Notes: a model not told the origin generated them from the sequence alone. Shown: positions 17,473 to 26,663, counted from the first letter of the stretch. The stretch: DNA of 64,000 bases from Phenylobacterium sp. (GCA_018001015.1 JAGNIV010000013.1:34952-98951); one strand, 5' to 3'. A program made the numbers and translations.

Positions 17473-17916
17473 CTAAGCCAGTTCCTTCTGCTTGCTGCGA
17501 AGGGCGCCGTCGGGGCCGGTCAGGGCGCGCATGAAGCTGACCAGGGAGGCGCGCGCGTCCTGCGGCAGCTTCTCGAAGGCGGCCAGAAGTTCCAGGGCGC
17601 CGGGTGTGCGCATACGCGACAGCAGGTCCAGGTCGCCGACGGCGTCGTGGCCGGGCGTGTCGAGCACGTCCATCAAGTCCACCACGCGGCAGCGCAGGGC
17701 GCGGGCGATCTGCACCAGACGCGAGAAGGAGATGCGGTTCGCGCCGTTCTCATATTTCTGAATCTGCTGGAAACTGACGCCGCACTGTTCGGCCAAGGCC
17801 TCCTGCGACATGCCGATCGTTCGTCTGCGGATTCGCACCGCTGCCCCCAGGGCGACGTCCATCGGATCCGGGGTCTTGTTGGATGGCTCCGGCACGGTTT
17901 GATTCTCCTCAACCAT
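17473..17916 (-). CDS. XRE-family helix-turn-helix regulator
   Basis: The 147-residue protein has a Cro/C1-type helix-turn-helix domain (about residues 23-80): RIRRRTIGMSQEALAEQCGVSFQQIQKYENGANRISFSRLVQIARAL. A C-terminal tail of about 60 residues follows. This size and the phrase GVSFQQIQKYENGxNR are typical of a large alphaproteobacterial family that includes regulators of cell-cycle or stress genes. Target genes cannot be told from the sequence. It converges with tlpA and faces a long intergenic region. Confidence 0.9.
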   Translation of the reverse strand: MVEENQTVPEPSNKTPDPMDVALGAAVRIRRRTIGMSQEALAEQCGVSFQQIQKYENGANRISFSRLVQIARALRCRVVDLMDVLDTPGHDAVGDLDLLSRMRTPGALELLAAFEKLPQDARASLVSFMRALTGPDGALRSKQKELA

Positions 17917-18542
17917 GGCGCGCGCTCGGTGGGGGCGGCCGGGCGCGGCGCTTTAAGATTCGGCGAGTAAAGGCGAATACTACAGCTTTGCAAAGCTACA
18001 TGAGCGTCGCAGTCGACAATCCCGCTGATCACGTTCGATACCCGTGGCGCACGGCTTTGAGATACGAGGGATTCCACTTGAAAATCAGTCGCGATAGCGC
18101 GCAATTCCGGCCTCGAGTGTCGGTGGCGTGGACCTTCTCCAAGGGCGCCCAGGAGCGGGCGTATGGCCATACGCGAAATCCTATACTCAGTTTGGGTAGA
18201 AATCGCTCATCGAACTTGAGTTGTGGAATGGACCAAAACGGAGGGTTCAACCGGCACGGGTTCTAAAAACTGCTACGGGCGGAGTCAGCCTGGGTCGCGG
18301 CCCCCCAGAATGGGGCGAATACCGGTGCGCGACTATCCTCCGCGCGCCGCGTTAACGGTCCTGGTGGAAGGCGCCCGGTTTAGTGGAAAAACCCCGCGGA
18401 CGAAGGGCGCCGTCCTCGCCGCGCCTGATGAGGCGTAAGGTGATGCGCTTGTTATTGCCGGTCACCGCGCCCGTGATAAGACGCCGCGGCGCCGGGAGCC
18501 GGGTTGGGGCGCGAGCCCTGCGGGCACGTCGAGGAGCCTCTC
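17917..18542. other. Long intergenic region with a perfect 16-base palindrome
   Basis: No convincing gene is seen in these 626 bases. The part at 17975-18260 is clearly richer in A+T than its surroundings, as expected of a promoter region for the XRE gene. A perfect palindrome, GCGTATGGCCATACGC, lies at 18159-18174 and could be an operator. Short open frames across the region have no ribosome-binding site or family-like sequence. An unrecognised small RNA cannot be excluded. Confidence 0.5.
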
Positions 18543-19448
18543 ATGACCCGCGCCCTGATCGCCGCCATCGAGACCGGCGGCTCCAAGATTCTCTGCCGGG
18601 TCACGGAGGCGCACAAGGACCCAGACGCGGCCGGTGGGGGGGCGGCCGTCCAGCGGTTCACGACCACGACGCCCCAGGCGGCGATGGCCGAGCTGGTAGG
18701 GGCCATCAAGGGTGCGATTGCGCCGGGCGACCACCTCGCCGCCATCGGCCTGGCGAGCTTCGGCCCGCTGGTTGTCGATCCCGCCTCGCCCGATTGTGGC
18801 CTGATGCTGTCGACGCCCAAGCCGCACTGGAGCGGCTTCAACCTGTCCAAGTCCCTGGCCGAACGGCTGGAGGCGCCGGTTATCCTGGAGACCGACGTGG
18901 CGGCCGCCGCCATCGCCGAGCAGGCCATGGGCGCCGCGTGCGGCCTGGACGCCGTGGCCTATGTCACGGTGGGAACCGGGATCGGCGGCGCGCTGGTGAT
19001 CAACGGCCATTCACTGAAGGGCGCTCTGCATCCGGAGATCGGACATCTGCCGATCAAGCGGCGCGAAGGCGACGCCACGCCCAGCGCCTGTCCCTTCCAC
19101 GACGACTGCGCCGAGGGGCTGACGGCGGGGCCGGCGCTGGGGAGACGGCTGGCCGATGGCGAAACCCCGGCCGACCGCGCCGACATCCGGGCCCTCGCCG
19201 CCGACTATCTTGGCCAGCTCTGCGCCAGTCTCACGCTAGCCTGGTCGCCGCGCTGCATCGTGCTGGGCGGCGGGGTGCTGTCGACGCCGGGCCTGCTGGC
19301 CGAAGTGGCCGTCGCCCTGACCCGGAATCTGGGCGTCTACGGCGCGGCGATGGTCGCAGGTCCGAACTATCTGCGGCCGCCGATCTTGGAACACTCAGGC
19401 CTGGAAGGCGCCCTACTCCTCGCGCGGCGTCAGGTCTCGAACCGGTAA
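18543..19448 (+). CDS. ROK-family fructokinase
   Basis: The 301-residue kinase belongs to the ROK family: AAIETGGSKILCRV is the phosphate-binding loop, VAYVTVGTGIGGALVING is the second nucleotide motif, and HPEIGHLPIKR with CPFHDDCAEGLTAGPAL is the zinc-binding signature, close to that of fructokinases (CPFHGxCxEGLxSGPA). It would phosphorylate fructose at the expense of ATP. A GAGGAG ribosome-binding site sits ahead of the ATG at 18543, which decides the start against an in-frame ATG at 18504. Confidence 0.88.
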   Translation: MTRALIAAIETGGSKILCRVTEAHKDPDAAGGGAAVQRFTTTTPQAAMAELVGAIKGAIAPGDHLAAIGLASFGPLVVDPASPDCGLMLSTPKPHWSGFNLSKSLAERLEAPVILETDVAAAAIAEQAMGAACGLDAVAYVTVGTGIGGALVINGHSLKGALHPEIGHLPIKRREGDATPSACPFHDDCAEGLTAGPALGRRLADGETPADRADIRALAADYLGQLCASLTLAWSPRCIVLGGGVLSTPGLLAEVAVALTRNLGVYGAAMVAGPNYLRPPILEHSGLEGALLLARRQVSNR

Positions 19449-19486
19449 GCATCGCGGCGCGGATCGCGGGCCGACAGGTCGCAATC

Positions 19487-20005
19487 TCAGAGGGCGCCCG
19501 CGGGCGCCAGCGAGATATCGACCATGATCTCGGCGGAGATGGCTTCCAAGGCGACCTGGACATTCTCTCCGGTCAGCGCGGGTGGCAGGCGCAGGCGGGC
19601 GTTCAGGTGGAACAGCGCGCCACCGGAGTGGGGCTCGGCGCTGATACGGGTTTCGAAGGCTTCGATATTGACGTCCAAGCCGCTCAGGATCGCCGTCACC
19701 TGGTGTACGATGCCCAGCCGATCCTGGCCGACCAGGGCGAAAAGCACCTCATCGCCGCCGCCGCCGGGCGCATCGAGCGCTGGAGCGATGCGTACCTCAA
19801 GGCCTTCGGCGTCCACCGCCGCCACGGCCGACCGCAGCGCCTCGACGCTGTCGGCCTCGACCAGCACTGATCCGACATAGAGCCCGCCGAGCCGGCTGAG
19901 ATGACTTTCCAGCCAGTTGCCGCCCGCCGAGAGCACGGCGGCGGCCAGGGCCTGGGTGAGGCCGGGCCGGTCGCTGCCGGTTACGCTGAGGATCAGGTTC
20001 GCCAT
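19487..20005 (-). CDS. Tandem ACT-domain protein, GcvR-like
   Basis: The 172-residue protein has two ACT domains: residues 1-75 (LILSVTGSDRPGLTQALAAAVLSAGGNWLESHLSRLGGLYVGSVLVE) and about 86-165 (VLFALVGQDRLGIVHQVTAILSGLDVNIEAFETRI). This is the layout of GcvR, the glycine-cleavage regulator of enterobacteria, and related amino-acid-sensing proteins. No gcv genes are nearby, so the gcvR name is not applied. It is divergent from mobA with 95 bases between the starts. Confidence 0.82.
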   Translation of the reverse strand: MANLILSVTGSDRPGLTQALAAAVLSAGGNWLESHLSRLGGLYVGSVLVEADSVEALRSAVAAVDAEGLEVRIAPALDAPGGGGDEVLFALVGQDRLGIVHQVTAILSGLDVNIEAFETRISAEPHSGGALFHLNARLRLPPALTGENVQVALEAISAEIMVDISLAPAGAL

Positions 20006-20100
20006 GGGCGAACTCTGTCGGACTGACCCTCGCCGCAGTCAATCCGGATTTGCGCCTCGGCCGTTGACCTGCGCCCGCGCCCGCTCCAACTGTCCCGCCC

Positions 20101-20664
20101 ATGAGCGACTCCCCCACCCTTGGCGCGATCATCCTGACCGGCGGGGCGTCGCGTCGGATGGGGACGGACAAGGCGGCGCAGCTGTGGGACGGCCGCCGCG
20201 CCGTCGATCTGGTGGCCGACCTGGCCCGCGCCCTGGGGGCCACGGTCATCGTCTCGGCGGGGGACGGCGAGTTCGGCCTGCCCCGGGCGCCCGATCCGGC
20301 GCCGCTGAGCGGGCCGGTGGCCGGGGTGCTGGCGGGTCTGGACCTATTGGGCGGCCAGGTCGCCCGGGTGCTGGTGCTGGCGGTGGATGCGCCGACGATC
20401 CGCCCAGAGGATCTGGCGCCCTTGCTGGCGGCCGAGGCTCCGGGTGCGGCGTTCGTGGGCCAACCCCTGCCGATGGTGCTCGATCTGGCGGCGCGTCCGG
20501 GGGACGCCCAGGCCGACTGGCCGCTGCGGAGGTTCGTGGAGCGGGCGGGTTTGATCCAGTTGGCGCCGGACCCGGTGCTCCTGCCCAGGTTGCGCGGCGC
20601 CAATACTCCGACGGAGCGTGATCGCTTGGCGGGTGAGCCGGATGGGCCTAAGGCGCCCAAATGA
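20101..20664 (+). CDS. mobA: Molybdenum cofactor guanylyltransferase
   Basis: This 187-residue nucleotidyltransferase attaches GMP to molybdopterin. The N-terminal motif [17 protein letters not shown] is the family's GTP-binding signature, and [16 protein letters not shown] holds the metal-binding aspartate region. The product, molybdopterin guanine dinucleotide, is needed by NasA encoded downstream, so its location next to the nitrate cluster makes sense. It is somewhat shorter than E. coli MobA. A tRNA-like or promoter element was not seen in the 101-base gap to nasT. Confidence 0.85.
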   Translation: MSDSPTLGAIILTGGASRRMGTDKAAQLWDGRRAVDLVADLARALGATVIVSAGDGEFGLPRAPDPAPLSGPVAGVLAGLDLLGGQVARVLVLAVDAPTIRPEDLAPLLAAEAPGAAFVGQPLPMVLDLAARPGDAQADWPLRRFVERAGLIQLAPDPVLLPRLRGANTPTERDRLAGEPDGPKAPK

Positions 20665-20765
20665 GTTGCGATGTTTGCCCTGAAAACAGGCGCCCAGGCT
20701 GCGCCCTAGGCGATTTGCGCCATGGTGGTGGCGTCTTGCCCGGCCTTGGCGGTTAGCAGAGCCCC

Positions 20766-21344
20766 ATGCGTGTCCTAGTCATAGATCCCGACCCCGCCCG
20801 CGCGGCGCTGGTGGCCGAGGGGCTGGATGGCGTCGATCCGCTGGAGGTCCGCCAGACCGCGCAGTTCGACGCCGCCGAGGTGGCGAGCTTCTCGCCCGAC
20901 ATCATCGTGGTGGCCTGCGACAGCGCCGACCGCGACACCCTTGAGAGCCTGCGCGAGGCGGGCGAGACCAATCCGCGCCCGGTGGTGATGTTCGCCGACC
21001 GCTCCGAGCCCGGCCTGGCCGAACAGGCGATCCGCGCCGGGGTGGCGGCCTATATCGTCGACGGCCTGGCGCCGGCCAGGGTGCGGCCGATCCTGGAAGT
21101 GGCGATGACCCGGTTCTCCTTGATGCAGCAGCTGCGTGGGGACCTGGCCAAGGCCAAGGCCAACCTGGAGTCCCGCAAGGTGGTGGACCGCGCGAAGGGT
21201 TTGCTGATGAAGGAGCGAGGCCTGGACGAGGACGCCGCCTACAAGTTGCTGCGCAAACTGGCCATGGACACCGGACGCCCGATCGGCGCGGTGGCGACGG
21301 ATTTGCTGGCCTTCGCGGGCGTGCTGAAGGGGGACGCGTCGTGA
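20766..21344 (+). CDS. nasT: ANTAR-domain response regulator NasT
   Basis: The 192-residue protein has an N-terminal pseudo-receiver domain (RVLVIDPDPARAALVAEGL through VVMFADRSEP). A C-terminal ANTAR RNA-binding domain follows (about 125-185, LESRKVVDRAKGLLMKERGLDEDAAYKLLRKLAMDTGRPIGAVATDLL). NasT binds paired hairpins in nas/nir leader RNAs and prevents premature termination when released from NasS by nitrate or nitrite. It overlaps nasS by four bases (GTGA), and a structured leader is present before narK. Confidence 0.95.
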   Translation: MRVLVIDPDPARAALVAEGLDGVDPLEVRQTAQFDAAEVASFSPDIIVVACDSADRDTLESLREAGETNPRPVVMFADRSEPGLAEQAIRAGVAAYIVDGLAPARVRPILEVAMTRFSLMQQLRGDLAKAKANLESRKVVDRAKGLLMKERGLDEDAAYKLLRKLAMDTGRPIGAVATDLLAFAGVLKGDAS

Positions 21345-22396
21345 ACAGCCTGACCCTGGGGTTCATTCCCCTGACCGACTGCGCGCCCCTGGTGGTCGCC
21401 GAGGCCAAGGGCTTCTTTGCGGACGAAGGCCTGGACGTGACCCTGAGCCGCGAGGCCTCCTGGGCCACCATCCGCGACAAGGTGACGGTCGGCGCGCTGG
21501 ACGCCGCCCACATGCTGGCTCCCATGGCCCTGGCCGCCACGGCGGGCGCGGGAGGTCCTGTGGCGCCGATGATCGCCCCCCTGGCGCTGGCGGTGAACGG
21601 GGCGGGCGTGACCCTCTCCAACCGGCTCAGCCAGGCCCTGCCGATGGGCGCGCAGAGCCTTCAGGAGATCGCCGGGGCATTGGCCGCCTTCATCGACCAG
21701 CGCCGAGCGGGCGGCGAGCCGCCACTGACCTTCGCCGTCGTCTTCCCCTATTCGATGCACAACTACGCCCTGCGCTACTGGCTGGCGGAGGCCGGGGTGG
21801 ATCTGGACCGCGATGTGCGGCTGGTGGTGACGCCCCCGCCGCGCATGGTGGAGCAGCTGCGCACCGGCCAGGTGGACGGGGTCTGCGTCGGCGCGCCGTG
21901 GAACGCGGTGGCCACGCGGGGGGGGCTGGGGCGCGTGGCCCTGCGCACTTCGCAGTTCTGGCCGGCCGGACCCGACAAGGTGCTGGGGGCCGGCGCACAC
22001 TTCGCCGAGGATGATCGCTTGCCGCCGCTGCTGCGGGCGTTGGTCCAGGCCCAGGCTTGGTGCGACGTGGCTGAACACCGTGACGAGCTGGCCTCTCTTC
22101 TGGCCCAGCCGAACTATGTCGGAGCCGCCGCCGAAGCGATCGCCCCTGCGATTGGGGATGAACTGATCTTCCACCGTGACGGCGCAGGCGTTCCGCGCCT
22201 GGAGCACGCCCGGTGGTTCCTCGCCCAGATGCGGCGGTGGAAGCAAATCGGCGCGGAGCTGGACGCCGACGCCCTCATCGCCCGCGTCTACCGGCCCGAC
22301 CTGGCGCTGGCGGCCTTGCAGGCCACGGGACTCGGCCCCGAGGCTCTGACGCCGCCCGGCCCGCTGTTCGACGGCAAGTCCTTCGACGCGGGCTAA
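21341..22396 (+). CDS. nasS: Nitrate-sensing NasS (NrtA/CmpA-like binding protein)
   Basis: The 351-residue protein belongs to the ABC-type nitrate/bicarbonate binding family: LTLGFIPLTDCAPLVVAEAKGFFADEGLDVTLSREASW and DAAHMLAPMALAA are typical. There is no signal peptide, in agreement with a cytoplasmic NasS sensor rather than a transport protein. It holds NasT inactive in the absence of nitrate/nitrite. The GTG start is embedded in the nasT stop. An inverted repeat begins at its stop codon. Confidence 0.93.
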   Translation: MNSLTLGFIPLTDCAPLVVAEAKGFFADEGLDVTLSREASWATIRDKVTVGALDAAHMLAPMALAATAGAGGPVAPMIAPLALAVNGAGVTLSNRLSQALPMGAQSLQEIAGALAAFIDQRRAGGEPPLTFAVVFPYSMHNYALRYWLAEAGVDLDRDVRLVVTPPPRMVEQLRTGQVDGVCVGAPWNAVATRGGLGRVALRTSQFWPAGPDKVLGAGAHFAEDDRLPPLLRALVQAQAWCDVAEHRDELASLLAQPNYVGAAAEAIAPAIGDELIFHRDGAGVPRLEHARWFLAQMRRWKQIGAELDADALIARVYRPDLALAALQATGLGPEALTPPGPLFDGKSFDAG

Positions 22397-22619
22397 GCGC
22401 CTCGTATTTCATCATCTCCGATTTTGCGGCGCCTGCGAAATAGGCGCTGATGACCAACTGGTCCAGTATCGCCCCGCCACGGCTGACAGGGATCATGTTG
22501 CAGTGCGTCATGAGCGCAGGCCCACGGACAACGACGTTCGCGGCTGATCGAGACGACCGCTCGGATGCGGTCACCCCAACGGCGATGCCGCCGCTCTCGT
22601 TCATCCGAGGTTTCAGTCC
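22396..22619 (+). promoter_or_regulatory. Structured leader before narK, candidate NasT target
   Basis: The 223-base gap between nasS and narK contains several foldable elements. AGCGCCT..TATTTC (22396-22410) is complementary to GAAATAGGCGCT (22437-22448), which also forms a smaller hairpin with GCGCCT at 22429-22434. GACCGC (22555-22560) pairs with GCGGTC (22567-22572) around a six-base loop TCGGAT. CTCGGATG (22560-22567) is also complementary to CATCCGAG (22602-22609), which covers part of the narK ribosome-binding site GAGG (22607-22610). The two pairings exclude each other. The loop has G at position 4 as in ANTAR targets but T, not A, at position 1. Confidence 0.6.
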
Positions 22620-23843
22620 ATGTTGAGCCGCTCCTTCCTCAAGTCGGGCCACACGCCCACCCTGTTCGCCGCCTTCCTCTATTTCGACTTCAGCTTCATG
22701 GTCTGGGTCCTGCTGGGCCCGTTGGGCGTGGCCATCGCCAAGGACTTCAACCTCGATCCCGCCCAGAAGGGCCTGATGGTGGCCATTCCGGTGTTGGCGG
22801 GCGCCCTGCTGCGATTGGTGGCCGGCGTCATGGTCGACCGCATCGGCCCCAAGCGCACCGGCCTGATCGGCCAAAGCATCGTGATCACGGGTCTCGCGAC
22901 CGCCTGGCTTCTCGGGGTTCACAACTATCACCAGGTGCTGGTGCTGGGTCTCCTCCTGGGCGTGGCTGGCGCCTCCTTCGCCGTGGCCCTCCCGCTGGCC
23001 TCCCGCTGGTATCCGCAGGAGCATCAGGGCCTGGCGCTCGGCATCGCCGGTGCGGGCAATTCCGGCACCGCGCTGGCGGCCCTGTTCGCTCCACTGCTGG
23101 CCAAGAGCTTCGGCTGGAACAATGTCATCGGCCTGGCGATCATCCCGCTGGCCATCGCCTTCGTGGTCTATCTGCTGATGGCCAAGGACGCGCCGGAGCA
23201 GCCCGAGCCCAAGAAGCTCTCGGAGTATCTGGACGTTCTGAAGGTCGCCGACGCCTGGTGGCTGATGCTGCTCTACAGCGTGACCTTCGGCGGCTTCGTG
23301 GGGCTGTCCTCGTCCCTGACGATCTACTTCAATTCCGAATATGGGATCGATCCGGTGAAGGCCGGCTTCTTCACCGCCGCCTGCGTCTTCGCCGGGTCTT
23401 TCGTCAGGCCGGTGGGCGGGGCGCTGGCTGACCGCTTCGGCGGGGTGGCGACCCTGATCGTGGTGCTGGGCTTCGCCGCCATCGGCCTGGCGGTGGCCAG
23501 CTTCCAGATGCCCAATGTTTGGATGGCGTTCGCGGTCCTGCTGGCCTCCATGGCGGCGCTGGGCGCGGGCAATGGGGCGGTCTTCCAACTGGCCCCGCAG
23601 CGGTTCCGCAAGGAGATCGGGGTGATGACCGGTCTGATCGGCATGACCGGCGGGGTCGGCGGTTTCTACCTGGCCTCCACCCTCGGCCTGGCCAAGAAGT
23701 TGGCCGGCACCTATCAGCTCGGCTTCCTGGGCTTCGCGGCCCTCGCGGTCTTCGCTCTGCTGGCGCTGGCCGGACTGAAGAACCAATGGCGCGCGGTATG
23801 GCCGACCCTGGCGCCCGCCGACGCCGCTCCGGTCCGGGTCTGA
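22620..23843 (+). CDS. narK: Nitrate/nitrite transporter, NarK/NasA MFS type
   Basis: This 407-residue major facilitator protein has about 12 hydrophobic segments. The nitrate signatures are visible as GALLRLVAGVMVDRIGPKRTG near residue 65 and GNSGTALAALFAPLLAK in the middle, with GAGNGAVFQLAPQRF in the second half. It imports nitrate (and may exchange nitrite) for the assimilatory enzymes downstream. Only five bases separate its stop from the nirB start. The ribosome-binding site (GAGG) may be masked by RNA pairing. Confidence 0.92.
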   Translation: MLSRSFLKSGHTPTLFAAFLYFDFSFMVWVLLGPLGVAIAKDFNLDPAQKGLMVAIPVLAGALLRLVAGVMVDRIGPKRTGLIGQSIVITGLATAWLLGVHNYHQVLVLGLLLGVAGASFAVALPLASRWYPQEHQGLALGIAGAGNSGTALAALFAPLLAKSFGWNNVIGLAIIPLAIAFVVYLLMAKDAPEQPEPKKLSEYLDVLKVADAWWLMLLYSVTFGGFVGLSSSLTIYFNSEYGIDPVKAGFFTAACVFAGSFVRPVGGALADRFGGVATLIVVLGFAAIGLAVASFQMPNVWMAFAVLLASMAALGAGNGAVFQLAPQRFRKEIGVMTGLIGMTGGVGGFYLASTLGLAKKLAGTYQLGFLGFAALAVFALLALAGLKNQWRAVWPTLAPADAAPVRV

Positions 23844-23848
23844 AGCCC

Positions 23849-26317
23849 ATGACCCAGCAAGCTTCCAAGCAGCGTCTCGTCGTCATCGGCAACGGCATGG
23901 CCGGGTGCCGGGTGGTGGAGGACATCCTCAAGCGCGACCCCGGCCGCTACGAGATCACCATCTTCGGCGCCGAGCCGCGGGTGAACTACAACCGCATCAT
24001 GCTCTCGCCGGTCCTGGCTGGTGAGAAGGCCTTCGACGACATCGTCATCAATGACGAGGCCTGGTACCGCGACAACGCCATCACCCTGCACTCCGGCCGT
24101 GCGGTCACCGCCATCGACCGGGCCAGCAAGACGGTGACGGCGCAGGGTGGCCTCGTGGTTCCCTACGACCGGTTGATCCTGGCCAGCGGCTCGGACCCCG
24201 TCCGCCTGCCCCTGCCGGGCGCTGATCTCGCCGGCGTGGTCACCTTCCGCGACCTTGACGACGTGGACCAGATGGTCGCCGCCGCCGACGCGGGCGGCGC
24301 GGCCGTGGTGATCGGCGGAGGCCTGCTGGGCCTGGAGGCCGCCTACGGCCTGGCCAAGCGTGGCATGAAGGCCACCGTCGTCCACCTCATGGACGTGCTG
24401 ATGGAGCGCCAGCTCGACTCGGCGGCCGGCTTCCTGCTCACCGAGGCCCTGGCGCAGCGCGGGGTGGAGACGGTGCTGTCGGCCCAGTCGGAAGCCATCC
24501 TCGGCGAGGATGGCCGGGTCAGTGGTCTGAAGCTCTCCGACGGCCGGGTGCTGCCCTGCTCGATCCTGGTGATGGCGGTGGGTATCCGGCCCAATACGGC
24601 CCTGGCCAAGGCCTCGGGGATTGGCGTGGCGCGCGGGGTGGTGGTCGATGACCAGATGCGCACTGACGATCCCGACATCTATGCGGTGGGTGAGTGCGCC
24701 GAGCACAGGGGCGTGGCCTACGGCCTGGTGGCTCCCATCTGGGACATGTGCAAGACGCTGGCGGCGGCGCTGACCGGCGACGATGCCAGCGCCTATGGCG
24801 GCTCCATGCTCTCGACCCGGCTGAAGGTATCGGGCGTGGATGTCTTCTCCGCGGGCGCCTTCGCGGGCGGGGAGGGTTGCGAGGACATCGTGTTCCGCGA
24901 CGCCGGTCGTGGCGTCTACAAGCGGGTGGTCCTCGAAAACGGCAAGGTGGCCGGGGCGGTGCTGTTCGGCGACGCCGCCGACGGCGGCTGGTACTTCGAC
25001 CTGATGCGCCAGGGGGCCGATGTCAGCGGCATCCGCGAGACCCTGATCTTTGGCCAGGCCATCACGGAGGGTCTGTCGGGCCTGGACCCTAGTGCGGCCG
25101 TTGCGGCGATGTCCGATGACCAGGAGGTCTGCGGCTGCAACGGCGTGTGCAAGGGGCAGATCACCGGCGCCATTACAGCCCAGGGGCTCACCACCCTGGA
25201 CGCCGTCCGCGGGGTCACCAAGGCCTCGGCGTCCTGCGGATCCTGCACGCCGCTGGTGGAGAAGCTGCTGAAGCTGACCCTGGGCGACGGCTTCCAGGTC
25301 CAGACCGGGCCGGCGCCGATGTGCAAATGCACCAGCCACACCCATGATGTGGTCCGCCGGGCGATCCTGGACGGGGGGCTCAAGTCCATGCCGGCCATCC
25401 ATCAGGCCCTGGAATGGACGACGCCGGATGGCTGCGCCTCATGCCGGCCGGCGTTGAACTACTACCTGATCTGCGCCTGGCCGGGGGACTACCAGGACGA
25501 CAAGCAGTCGCGGTTCATCAACGAGCGGGTCCACGCCAACATCCAGAAGGACGGGACCTATTCCGTGGTCCCGCGCATGTGGGGCGGGATGACCACCCCC
25601 GACGAGCTGCGCGCCATCGCCGACGTGGCCGACAAGTTCGCTATTCCGGCGGTCAAGGTCACCGGCGGCCAGCGGATCGACCTGTTGGGGGTCAAGAAGG
25701 ACGACCTGCCGGCGGTCTGGGCCGACCTCAACGCGGCGGGGATGGTCTCGGGCCACGCTTACGCCAAGGGGCTGCGCACGGTGAAGACCTGTGTCGGCTC
25801 CGACTGGTGCCGGTTCGGGACCCAGGACTCCACCGGCCTCGGCATGCGGCTGGAGAAGTTCATGTGGGGGTCCTGGACGCCGGCCAAGGTCAAGCTGGCG
25901 GTGTCGGGATGTCCGCGCAACTGCGCCGAGGCCACCTGCAAGGACGTCGGCGTGATCTGCGTCGACTCCGGCTACGAGATTCATGTCGGCGGCGCCGCGG
26001 GCCTGCATATCCGCGGCACGGAAATCCTGACGAAGGTCGCCACCGAGGAAGAGGCGATGTGGACCATCTGCGCCCTGGTGCAGCTCTACCGTGAGGAGGG
26101 CTGGTACCTGGAACGGATCTACAAGTGGATGGACCGCGTCGGCCTCGACAGCATCAAGGCGGCCCTGGCCGACCCTGAGGACCGCAGGGCGCTCTATGAC
26201 CGCTTCGCCTACTCGCAGCGCTTCTCGCGCATCGATCCGTGGGCGGAACGTGTCGCTGGCCGTCATACCGAAGAGTTCAATCCGCTTAGCCGCCGCCTGG
26301 AGTTCGAACCCGCATGA
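23849..26317 (+). CDS. nirB: Assimilatory nitrite reductase, large subunit
   Basis: This 822-residue enzyme reduces nitrite to ammonia with NAD(P)H. The N-terminal FAD/NAD domain runs to about residue 400 (VVIGNGMAGCR, VVIGGGLLGLEAAYGL). A BFD-type [2Fe-2S] domain lies around 424-475 (VCGCNGVCKGQI, SCGSCTPLVEKLL), with a further cysteine pair region to about 540. The siroheme/[4Fe-4S] ligands are in CVGSDWC (C648, C654) and CPRNC (C687, C691). The ATG at 23849 gives the conserved N-terminus. It overlaps nirD by four bases. Confidence 0.96.
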   Translation: MTQQASKQRLVVIGNGMAGCRVVEDILKRDPGRYEITIFGAEPRVNYNRIMLSPVLAGEKAFDDIVINDEAWYRDNAITLHSGRAVTAIDRASKTVTAQGGLVVPYDRLILASGSDPVRLPLPGADLAGVVTFRDLDDVDQMVAAADAGGAAVVIGGGLLGLEAAYGLAKRGMKATVVHLMDVLMERQLDSAAGFLLTEALAQRGVETVLSAQSEAILGEDGRVSGLKLSDGRVLPCSILVMAVGIRPNTALAKASGIGVARGVVVDDQMRTDDPDIYAVGECAEHRGVAYGLVAPIWDMCKTLAAALTGDDASAYGGSMLSTRLKVSGVDVFSAGAFAGGEGCEDIVFRDAGRGVYKRVVLENGKVAGAVLFGDAADGGWYFDLMRQGADVSGIRETLIFGQAITEGLSGLDPSAAVAAMSDDQEVCGCNGVCKGQITGAITAQGLTTLDAVRGVTKASASCGSCTPLVEKLLKLTLGDGFQVQTGPAPMCKCTSHTHDVVRRAILDGGLKSMPAIHQALEWTTPDGCASCRPALNYYLICAWPGDYQDDKQSRFINERVHANIQKDGTYSVVPRMWGGMTTPDELRAIADVADKFAIPAVKVTGGQRIDLLGVKKDDLPAVWADLNAAGMVSGHAYAKGLRTVKTCVGSDWCRFGTQDSTGLGMRLEKFMWGSWTPAKVKLAVSGCPRNCAEATCKDVGVICVDSGYEIHVGGAAGLHIRGTEILTKVATEEEAMWTICALVQLYREEGWYLERIYKWMDRVGLDSIKAALADPEDRRALYDRFAYSQRFSRIDPWAERVAGRHTEEFNPLSRRLEFEPA

Positions 26318-26661
26318 ACGCCCTCGTGAAGGAACCCGCCATCCTCTGGACCGACGTGGGCGCCGTGACCGACGTCCCGCGCCGGGGCGCCCGCCGGGTG
26401 CCCAGTCCGCGGGGCGACATCGCCATCTTCCGCACCGGCGACGGCGCGGTCTTCGCCCTGATGGACAAGTGTCCGCACAAGGGTGGTCCCCTCAGCCAGG
26501 GGATCGTGCATGGCCAGTCGGTGACCTGCCCCCTGCACGGCCGGGTCATTGACCTCGCCACGGGTGAGGGGACCGGCGCCGACAAGGGCCACGGCTGCGC
26601 GCCGGTGGTCCCGCTCGAGGTGGTGGACGGCCGCCTGATGCTGGGCATGGTCGGAGGCTAG
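26314..26661 (+). CDS. nirD: Nitrite reductase small subunit, Rieske type
   Basis: The 115-residue protein carries a Rieske-like [2Fe-2S] motif: CPHKGGPLSQG and CPLHGRVIDL, with the C-x-H and C-x2-H ligand pairs retained. Many NirD proteins lack the cluster ligands, so this belongs to the branch that keeps them. It forms the soluble NADH nitrite reductase with NirB. The ATG overlaps the nirB stop, and nasA starts three bases after its stop. Confidence 0.95.
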   Translation: MNALVKEPAILWTDVGAVTDVPRRGARRVPSPRGDIAIFRTGDGAVFALMDKCPHKGGPLSQGIVHGQSVTCPLHGRVIDLATGEGTGADKGHGCAPVVPLEVVDGRLMLGMVGG

Positions 26662-26663
26662 GC

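Noticed and set aside
20720-20750. Sigma-54 promoter before nasT
   Set aside because: GG and GC elements are present but no pair has the required ten-base spacing.
23519-23848. Upstream extension of nirB
   Set aside because: It is an alternate reading frame of narK with no NirB-like sequence; the ATG at 23849 follows the narK stop directly.
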